From assembly GCA_022495005.1 (NCBI GenBank), contig JAGYXB010001411.1:62001-126000 (forward strand): 64,000 bases of DNA, read 5' to 3'. The position numbers and the translations under genes are program-made. Source of the stretch: Rhyacophila brunnea (lineage: Eukaryota; Arthropoda; Insecta; Trichoptera; Rhyacophilidae). Positions 56,517 through 64,000 of the stretch are shown in pieces. Position 1 is the first letter of the stretch, and every line of letters starts with the position of its first letter. The notes beneath the pieces were generated by a model, which searched no databases, was not told where the DNA came from, and saw nothing but the letters and a program-made list of their open reading frames with translations.

Positions 56517-57516
56517 AGGTACCTAAATGCGATTATAATAATGTTTTTCTAATGAGCAAGGTATTTGATTTGTTTTGTAGTTATAAGTTACTTAATTATT
56601 ATAGGTATGTACCTAATTTCAATAAATAATATTGTTTGCCTTTTTTTAAATTGATTAGTATAAATATCTGTAAATAATATTGCATATTATTTACTAGTTT
56701 ACAATGTCCATCTGAAGCGGACGAAACCGGTCCAGAATAATATAAAAAAGTGGAATAACTGCACTTTTATTCCACTAATTATTAGATAGTAGATACTAAA
56801 TATTTATTTAATTACTATTACAACGCATTTCCACCATGAATAAAATTTTAATTACACCATAAAGGAACACAATCGATAATTAATCTGGACAAGACATTTC
56901 CTGAATAATTAAATTAACTAAATATTTTGGTAATGGTTTTCAGCTACCCAATATAATAAACAAGTATGTGCCGAACCCTTAAATTGTTTGTAATTATTAA
57001 GTATGATAATTCCTTTTTTTGGAAATCAACGTATTTTTGTAATATTATCTAGGTAGTAGGTATTTAGGTAGGTAGGTATGTGTGCCAATAAAGTCCTTGC
57101 GGGTGTGTTTTTTTCATGACAAGTGTGTAAAGCAGTGAGCCAGATGTACAAGTACCCTTATAAATTGCATAATACCCAGCTTCCTATAATATAGGTACAG
57201 CCTCGGAATTAAATTTGTTAGCATTAAACGCCAACTGACTGTCTACTAACTTACTGAGGATTATGCATACCTAGGAGTTTTCATATTAGATTTATTATGT
57301 AGGTACATTACAATATAATATTATTAGGTACCAATTTACAATTCTTATCGGCATGTAGCAGAATATCGTAAATAAATCAAATCATTAAAAACATGAAAAT
57401 TGAAACATTCCAAATAGGTATCTTATAGGCCAATAATTACATAAATATTCTATAGTCAAAAATAATAATAATTGTGTAGATATTATTCGACATAAAAGTC
57501 ATCCATCTTTTTTTCT
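56517..57516. other. No recognised gene
   Basis: AT-rich. Simple (TAGG)n-like aggtaggtaggta at 57066-57078 and several taggtacctac-type words. Confidence 0.45.
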
Positions 57517-57520
57517 TTAA

Positions 57521-57885
57521 CGGCCCACATCCTCAGCGTAGGTCAAAATGGAGTTTTTATGGTATTTTCAGAGCATAGCCCTGGACATTCCTTAAACGTT
57601 GTAGATAGTATATTTATATAATTTTGAAGCCTTATTATCCTTTATATTTATTTTATACATTTTATGACTGCATAAAGTATTTTTATTACATAAAATAGTA
57701 TTCTTTTAAACGTCTCGCTCTAATATTTTAGAATATAGTCATATTTCAGTACGTCTATGTGAAGTGGTGTTAAGATTTTTTAGGTTTATTAATTTTTAAA
57801 CGCATTTAAAAAATAATTAGTAAAATTAATCTTAACATTATATAGTGACATATTTACGATTAAAAATTATATTTTATAATCTATT
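57521..57885 (+). mobile_element. Foldback family, copy 3, first half of one arm
   Basis: Begins right after TTAA (57517-57520) with cggcccacatcctcagcgtaggtcaaaatgg. It aligns with 8427-8800 and the left arm of 49538-50796, ending in the ttatattttataatct region. The other arm and the loop are missing. Confidence 0.7.
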
Positions 57886-58132
57886 TGTTAACAATAATTA
57901 AAATTTTGTACGTTCCTTAGTTTCCATTATTGTATTTGCAATTTCCGACGACGGTCTTTTATCTTTCTATCACAACTTTTGAGCATTTTATCAGTTTTTA
58001 CCATCTGTTCAACTCTAACAAATCCAAAAATAGTTACTCGTCACTCTCCCAATTTCACTTATACACAAGTTTGTTTAACTCATTATTAGTGACATCAAAA
58101 TCAGCCCCGTTTCTACGTATTGTTGCGAACTA

Positions 58133-58287
58133 GGGTGTGGTAATTGTGCCGTAGTTGAACTGCAGTTGTGAGGTATTTGTGCGGAAGTTGTGCGAAAGTT
58201 GTGCGGTAGTTGCGCAGAAGGTGTGCGGAAGTTGTGCGGTAGTTCTGTGGAAGTTGTGCGGTAGTTTTGTGGTAGTTGTGCGGTGGT
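58133..58287. repeat. Minisatellite, ~12-bp unit GTTGTGCGGTA(A/G)
   Basis: About twelve contiguous degenerate units (tagttgtgcgg, aagttgtgcgg, tagttctgtgg). Its - strand translation is a TTAQLPHNF-type repeated peptide (58130-58354), a by-product of tandem structure. Confidence 0.88.
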
Positions 58288-59015
58288 ATTCAGAAAAATA
58301 AATGTTTTTGTAAAAAAAATTTAACAAAAAAAATAGGAACACACATAATATCATTCAATACTTTTCATAATGTGATTAGCTTAGTTCTAAATTTTAACAT
58401 GGTGTATCTTTATTAATAATATTATATTCCAGGAAATAATATCACTATTTCTTCTTTATACAGACCAGTGACGTACCTAACTAAAATAATATAGCCCCAT
58501 ATCTATGCAAAAAATACGCAGGCTTTGCGTTATTAGAATGGTGTAAGAGTCTTGTGGCAGTGCAGGCAACTCATTTATGTGTCGGTATCGTTACTTTCAA
58601 ATGACACTAACTGACCAACACTATTCCAAAGTGATTTCGCCGTGGTCACAATGCTAGAAGAATTTTGTCCTTCCTCTATTCTTGCAATAAAGGAGGTAAG
58701 TGTAGATCGCGCAGCTAGAATTGGTGCGACACATATACGAAAGATTGTGTGTACATATTGGTTAATTTCTGAAGAATATAGTATTCTTTTACAGGCTGTT
58801 CCTTTTTTTAATGCGTCTGTGTGAGTATTCGGCCACCGCAACTCTGGTTGCGCGATCTATACGTCGCTGACCCTCATCTAATAATACGTTCAAATTGTAT
58901 TGTGTTTTAATTATGTTAAAGGGGTTTTAATCGTTTAAACAACTGCTGGATCTTTGATAATATTATTAATAACGATATATATGATAAAATAATACAAAGA
59001 TAGGTAGGTAAGTAC
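58288..59015. other. No recognised gene
   Basis: A cagtgacgtacctaac word at 58466 may be a stray family B end. The two opposed frames at 58575-58841 are not recognised. Confidence 0.4.
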
Positions 59016-59023
59016 ATTATAAC

Positions 59024-59263
59024 CAGGGCTCGAAATGGACCGGAGCGCACCGGAGCACCGTTCCGGTTCGTGACATCGGTAAAATTATCGCTCCGTCTCG
59101 TAGAAAAAAATATTTTGACCGTCTGAGCCAGATATGCCATATTATAATAGAAAATCTAACACATTTATTTTCATAAAATACACATAAAATGTGATAACGA
59201 TGTAAATATCTTCAGAATACTGTCGAGCGCTCCGGTACGTAAACTTTTCCATTTCGAGCGCTG
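59024..59263. mobile_element. hAT MITE family A, copy 8
   Basis: Begins cagggctcgaaatgg and ends ccatttcgagcgctg. Exact 8-bp duplication attataac at 59016-59023 and 59264-59271. 240 bp. The best-preserved copy in the window. Confidence 0.95.
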
Positions 59264-59528
59264 ATTATAACACTATCCCTGGACTACATAATAATTGTGT
59301 AATATTTACTAAGAAATCTTGGTATACAAGATCTGCTAAATAATTTTATTGATTAAATGATTAGAGAAATTTATCTTATCGATAAAATCAAAAAGATTCA
59401 ATTATCGATGATGAATTTTAGGGAAAAATATTTATGCGGGTATAAAAGACATTGCACTGTGCCTTTAGGTCGGTTCGGATCGGTCGAGTGATTTAGTGAA
59501 TTAGTAACAGAAAAGTGTCCGAACCTTA

Positions 59529-59709
59529 GTGCTCAGCCGTAGTAGTTTGGCGGGCGCGGCGCGGCGGCGTCTTGTGAGACTCAAACGTATAACCGTGTGT
59601 GAAATTTTCGTAGGCAATGTCTTTTTTGGGGAATAATACACACGGTTATACTTTTGAGTTCCGCAAGACGCCGCCGCGCCGCGCCCGCCAAACCACTACG
59701 GCCGAGCAC
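59529..59709. mobile_element. GC-rich palindromic MITE with TTA duplication
   Basis: About 75-bp arms (gtgctcagccgtagtagtttggcgggcgcggc and onward; ggcggcgtctt; ataaccgtgtgtg) are inverted around a ~30-base loop. TTA occurs on both sides (59526-59528, 59710-59712), fitting the TWA target of PIF/Harbinger elements. Unusually GC-rich for this genome. 181 bp, non-coding. Confidence 0.85.
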
Positions 59710-59750
59710 TTAGACTATAGATACATGTCCGAACACAGTGCATTAGTGAT

Positions 59751-60040
59751 GCGTCAATGACATTGAGCTACTTTACGAGCTGCTTGTTGGCGAATTTACA
59801 ATCTGCCTGTAAAGTCGCTCAGTGTCATCATCAAACAAGCTAACAAGCAGATTGTAAACAATCTATCGAGAAAAGTTGAAAGCCGGTCAACTTTACACGC
59901 TACACGCCGGCGTATGGGCCTACTGCGTCTGTGCAGTAGAGCGTAGTAGCGACCTCCCGGTAAAAAACGAACTACGTTCTGTCAAAATAGTCGCTAGCTT
60001 GTTGGCTTCTCAGCTAATGGAAAGTTTTGTGTGTCATCAG
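59751..60040. mobile_element. Partial copy of the 52454-52825 element
   Basis: gcgtcaatgacattgagctactttacgagctg onward matches 52454-52740 closely, then diverges at gtgtgtcatca. The right TIR is missing. The 67-codon frame at 59876-60079 is a by-product. Confidence 0.85.
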
Positions 60041-60592
60041 ATAATTTACCTATCCTCAATAACAACAAGCTTTCTGTGAAATATTGCCATTTATCTACGG
60101 ATCTATAAACACACGTTCGCGACGGTTATCTTAATGTTTGTCGCATTGAAGTATAATTATTATTAGTTATATTATTTCGAATAGAATCTTCGCTCCAACG
60201 CTGTGCCATTTCTACGGCAGTCGGCGACTAATGAACTCGCCTGTTCAGACTTGTTTAGTATTTAGTGAGAGGTGGTGGGGGTCGCTACTCGGCCGAGATA
60301 ATAGAATAAAATGGATCGACTGGACTGACGATTTTACTAAACTACTCGACTAAATTTGTCTGTTCAGACACGTTTATTTACCAAATCACTCGCTATCGAC
60401 TAAATCACTGTAACAGTCCGAACAAGCCTTTAGTCTATGCCTAATCTCTTTGGTCATACCATGTTAGTATGTACCTACCTTTAGTAATTCTTCGAAACTT
60501 TGCTTGCGGACTATGAACCGTATTAGCTGTCAAATTATGTTTTTTGTTTAAATACATTTTGAATCTGTCATTGCTTCATATCATGAATTAAA

Positions 60593-60639
60593 ATGTGGAG
60601 AATATTACAAGTCCAATCATTTTGCAAGCCATTAATTGG
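60593..60639 (+). CDS. ABCB8-like: ABCB8-like transporter, coding exon 1 (mitochondrial targeting start)
   Basis: ATG at 60593 is preceded by an in-frame tga (60584-60586). The exon encodes MWRILQVQSFCKPLI plus two bases of a glycine codon, then GTAATT. Splicing to 60786 gives a phase-matched join: GG plus C makes glycine, and the next codons are N A P. The start is basic and free of acidic residues, like a mitochondrial presequence; in the joined protein the first acidic residue is E55. The exon was found by this phase match, not by homology alone, so it is a strong inference. The 150 bases upstream (60433-60592) would hold the promoter and 5' UTR, immediately after the TE nest. Confidence 0.68.
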
Positions 60640-60785
60640 GTAATTTACAAAATAGTATTAAATAAAATAGGTGTTAAATGGGTATAACCTATAAAACAAC
60701 TGTCAAAATTGATGTTTACGTAATTGCCCCAAATTTATCACAAGACAATAAACTAATCAGTGCGTAAAATATGTTTTCGTTCCAG
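60640..60785 (+). other. Intron 1 of the ABCB8-like gene
   Basis: 146 bp, GTAATT...TTTTCGTTCCAG, with a pyrimidine-containing acceptor. Contains the in-frame codons that make the next exon look as if it starts at a GTG at 60760; that is intronic. Confidence 0.65.
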
Positions 60786-61134
60786 CAATGCTCCATTATC
60801 AAAATACCATCTAAAAACGTCCTTACATATAGGCAAATCAAATTTATATTCATATTCAAATAGTCGCAAAATTGTTACCAATGTACCAAAGAAACAGATA
60901 GAGAAGGCGTTTGATAACATATTCTGCCCGTCGTGGAAAATTGGCTATGGAATATTTACTGGTGCATGCTTCAATATATTCGTAAACAAATGGACTGTAC
61001 ACTGCAAACAAGCAATCACCGCTAAGCCGCTGAGTATAAGAAGAAATTATACAGATGAGCAACAACATTTTGATTGGGACAGATTTCTACTGTACCTATG
61101 GCCTTTCCGGTGGCATTTCTTGGCAGCTGTTGTG
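60786..61134 (+). CDS. ABCB8-like: ABCB8-like mitochondrial ABC transporter, coding exon 2
   Basis: Encodes residues 16-132 of the predicted protein. Residues 16-54 are basic and Ser/Asn-rich (continued targeting region). WKIGYGIFTGACFNIFV (66-82) is a candidate first membrane segment. FDWDRFLLYLWP (111-122) followed by WHFLAAVV is the conserved entry to the ABC transmembrane domain in ABCB8 (human family pattern F-N/D-W--F---L-P). Ends at GTG|gtaatt (donor 61135), phase 0. ABCB8 is a half-transporter of the inner mitochondrial membrane, linked to iron export and a mitochondrial potassium channel complex. The remaining transmembrane helices and the nucleotide-binding domain lie beyond the window or in unfound exons. 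No frame damage. The ABCB7/ABCB10 family is the main alternative. Confidence 0.75.
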
Positions 61135-61339
61135 GTAATTTAATCCAATTTTATTTATTTGTTTACTAAAAACATTAAATTAATCCTTTTTAACCGGTTC
61201 TATGTCTTTAGCAAGTTATCTATTAGGAATATATATTAGGAACTTTAAAGGAGGAGTTGGGATATTATCAGATCATATTATGTCATAGGTCTACGATTCA
61301 TCAGTGATACTGATGCTATTTGTATGTCCACCCGTTGCA

Positions 61340-61600
61340 ACGTAGTGTATTGAACTGAGTGGCGGACGCGTCACTTAGCGACAACTTGTCACTCGCGCGG
61401 GCGCTGATATAAAAGTACTGACACGGTGACAGTTTTGTCACTTAAAAGTCGCCGGCTGGAGGAACTAAAAGTCACCCCAATTACACATCGCTTCATGCGC
61501 GCACCTCCATATACTGCATTATGTATTTTGACACAGTGACGAAACTGTCACCGTGACAAAAGTCACCCGTGCGCGCCTGGGCTATGAGGCAGTAATCGAC
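61340..61600. mobile_element. Inverted-repeat element within intron 2
   Basis: ctcgcgcgggcg and tgacacggtgacagttttgtcacttaaaagtc on the left pair with gacaaaagtcac, gtgacgaaactgtcaccgtgac and cgtgcgcgcctgggc on the right. Boundaries approximate; no target duplication seen. Confidence 0.55.
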
Positions 61601-63827
61601 AGCCCGCACATACGAATTTCGACAAGTTAACTCGTCCGACTTTAAACTCAAATTACTAGCCATTGTCGATTGATTTACATAATCCAAAAAATTAAACACA
61701 CAGTGACATCTGTTTGAATAATTATGATATACTAAGCCACAAATTATCAGTATAAGCAGCGATTGTAGTAAGAGCTTTGCTCTACATTCAACGTGTCGTT
61801 AAAAATCTGCGGCCTGTCAGATACTGCCATAGTAATATTGTGAGGCATAGAAAAGGCTAAAACCATACAAAGGTTACCTTCGTTTTTTCATGACTCCTCT
61901 TAGTGCAAATTTGGTATACGCCATCGATTTTTAATTTATTTTATTCCGCACTTGTTTTGATATGTGCCACGTGTCAGAAATCATCATAATAAGTGGCATC
62001 ACACACGTATCATTTTCCTCAATCGCTCACATATAATAATAGCTCGTTTACATGGCCTTGATTTACTGGTGGCATTTCGTATTGTCGCAACTATAACAAT
62101 AAAATGAAAATGTAAACCTGTATTATCGTGCAAATTACATGACATGGATGAGAAAATAGTGGTTTCTGGATTTTCATGCAATTATTGCAACTTTCACAGT
62201 AGAACAATAGTGACAAACCTGTTGAAAAAAATACAAATTACACCGCGTAGAGCATTTTTACGTTTACCGATTTTCACAACCTATTCGAACCTCTCAAATA
62301 GCAACCGCACAAGGACAACCAATGCATTCACTTACGCTTGAAGAATGAAATTGGCGAGACAGTCAACACTTTTATAATTGTATAAAAAGTTTTTGAGACG
62401 ATAGTTTAATTTACACAATATTGTTGTCAGTACATCCATGCACGTGTACAGGCGTTAACACTCCCGTTGCCACGATGGTCTCGCAGTTTAGAAATGACCT
62501 TAAATCATAGATACCCCACTTATTATTATGTATATAAACGTCTACTTTTAGCTATTTGTAGATAAAATATTTAGGCATAAAAAGAAAAATATATAGGTGG
62601 TTGAATTGAATGTTTTATATGTAAAATTAATCATCGTCTAATCAATATTTTGATAAGACAGTGATAGGGCTATCTAGAAAGATATATTAATAGTAATGTA
62701 AACATGAGACACTATTTTAAAATGTCATTTGTTAGTCATGTCTTTGTTCAACATAATTCTGTGAATAATGCAATCAGTTATAGCCTCCCATAATATATCG
62801 TGTATACATTGTTCAAATACATCTGACGATAACCCTTAACGCAATGTTATTAGTGTTCATTTTACCGTGTTAACTTCGCTACATGTGGCGTTTATTCATA
62901 AACAATTAACGAAAAGGATCCAATGCTATTCATTGTCTAGTCAAGCTCCCGGATTTAGAATACAGATACAAGGTTTGTAAAGATTACATCAGTTTGTGGG
63001 ACATAGGCAATTGAAAAAAATTCTCGAGCAGGCTAAATAAAAACAGCACAGCATGTGGCGTGGCGTATTCACATGTTCTACATGATATTAGGCAATGCAA
63101 TATGTTAAATATTGGTAATATTATTTCATTCTGTTTTAGAATTTTAGGAAAATAATACAATGTATTGATGTACCTACCCATTCAAATGTTGCAACCCAAA
63201 TATTAAACCCGTTTAAATAAATACCCTGCATTATCAGACAGCTACAGAAAATGTAGGTATGTTCTAATGACTAGCATCAATAATAATATATTTGTATCTA
63301 TAGTTAACTGTAGCTTTGTAAATTGCGGTGCGGTGCGGTTAATACGATATTCTAAAATATGACGATATTACTAATACCTACCATGAGACATTATTTTGTT
63401 GGTCCATGGTTGAAAAATAAATTGTATTGTCGTCGTAAATCACTAATAATAGCTTTCATCCGAAAATAATAATGAGTCAGCAAATGCAATTTAAGTGCAA
63501 CTAGGTAGTACAAGTTTCTTTTGTTTATGAAGTAGACACACAGTTGCAAAAAATATTTTATAGTGTTTGCAGAACCAATAATAAAATTATAAAGTAGGTA
63601 CCTACTTACATACCTAATATGTAAATAAATAATCATAGTGAACTTGTTGTGTTTACATGATATTGTGTTATAATATTATATATTATTATTAACTATATAT
63701 AATAATATGTCCATAATATCGGTGGATTGTATGTAGGTACATTCATATTAAGATTACTGAATCATTCTAATTTCATAAGTGATGTAGGTATATACATAAT
63801 AATATACTATTATATTATTTCTCGACT

Positions 63828-63915
63828 GTTAAGATCCGACATAAATAGTGCATTGTGAGTCATTACCTATTTGTTTTTATTGAACTAATACTACAATAAT
63901 TTACATAATATGGTG
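63828..63915 (+). repeat. Dispersed repeat, copy 2 of 2 (see 32810-32900)
   Basis: gttaagatccgacataaatagtgca, ttgtttttattgaactaatact and aataatttac match the first copy. Confidence 0.65.
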
Positions 63916-64000
63916 TTATATAGTTTTTTCAGACCCAGGCCGAAATCATAATAGTTTCGGTACGCTTTGGGCAATCCTACAATTTTGTGCATACTTCTCC

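Larger units (their letters stand above)
59466..60432. mobile_element. Composite TE nest upstream of the ABCB8-like gene
   Basis: The outer segments ctttaggtcggttcgga (59463-59479) and, inverted, tccgaacaagcctttag (60416-60432), each followed inward by agtgatttagt, look like decayed ends of an older element. Two younger elements interrupt it, at 59529-59709 and 59751-60040. The 60185-60430 part repeats ctgttcagac and actcg-ctaaat motifs. The outer element is inferred from weak inverted similarity only. Confidence 0.4.
61135..64000 (+). other. Intron 2 of the ABCB8-like gene, to the window edge
   Basis: No further transporter exon was recognised. At 61340-61600 is an inverted-repeat element (acacggtgacagttttgtcac against gtgacgaaactgtcaccgtgac) in CpG-rich sequence, likely a MITE. 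A dispersed repeat lies at 63828-63915. The rest is AT-rich; 60-81 codon frames here are not recognised. Confidence 0.5.

Noticed and set aside
60760..60785. Start of the ABCB8-like protein at a GTG
   Set aside because: No ATG in frame there; the segment ends in a splice acceptor ttccag and exon 1 at 60593 joins in phase.

Overview
This is AT-rich (roughly 70% by eye) animal nuclear DNA from a gene-poor, transposon-dense region. Three things point to an insect, most likely an aphid-like hemipteran: interstitial (TTAGG)n arrays (the insect telomere repeat), very frequent TAGGTACCTA-type palindromes, and a Helitron, RTE/CR1-like LINE and hAT MITE load of the kind seen in such genomes. The species call is inference; a lepidopteran is not excluded. 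No rRNA gene, CRISPR array, bacterial-style operon or viral gene was seen.

Two host gene fragments can be supported, both on the + strand. (1) At 42829-42899 there is a first coding exon of a THAP zinc-finger protein: start codon, CX4C, the GITFYR block, then a consensus splice donor. A 219-bp TTAGG-carrying MITE with a perfect 8-bp target duplication ends 30 bp before the start codon. (2) At 60593-61134 are the first two coding exons of an ABCB8-like mitochondrial inner-membrane ABC transporter. They encode a 132-residue N-terminus with a mitochondrial targeting sequence, a first hydrophobic helix and the FDW...F..YLWP entry to the transporter domain, split by a 146-bp intron. The gene runs off the right edge, and a nest of at least two mobile elements ends about 160 bp upstream of its start.

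Layout from left to right. 0.3-2.9 kb: a long-TIR DNA transposon carrying TTAGG repeats, interrupted by a complete-ended but gutted Helitron. 3.7-11.3 kb: hAT MITEs, a LINE 3' end, a TTAA-flanked half-foldback element and a palindromic TTAGG element. 12.0-20.6 kb: a 15-bp minisatellite, a recurrent ~450-bp repeat, LINE 3' ends and tRNA-derived SINE heads. 21-41 kb: many hAT-type MITEs with 8-bp duplications (one with the TCCACGGG duplication appears to split a SINE), a CR1/jockey-like LINE C-terminus on the - strand, and a short LINE insertion with a 13-bp duplication for which an unoccupied paralogous site lies in the same window. 41.5-42.9 kb: a degraded LINE and the THAP exon. 44-59 kb: more MITEs, a 1.26-kb foldback element bounded by TTAA, a second CR1/jockey-like LINE end and a 12-bp minisatellite. 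59.0-61.1 kb: the TE nest and the ABCB8-like gene start.

The most interesting structure is the set of palindromic MITE-like elements that carry interstitial TTAGG telomere-type repeats at their centres, together with their placement against a host THAP-gene start. Next are the TTAA-bounded foldback element and the eight-copy CAGGGCTCGAAATGG hAT MITE family. Most open reading frames over 60 codons here are chance or transposon-derived.
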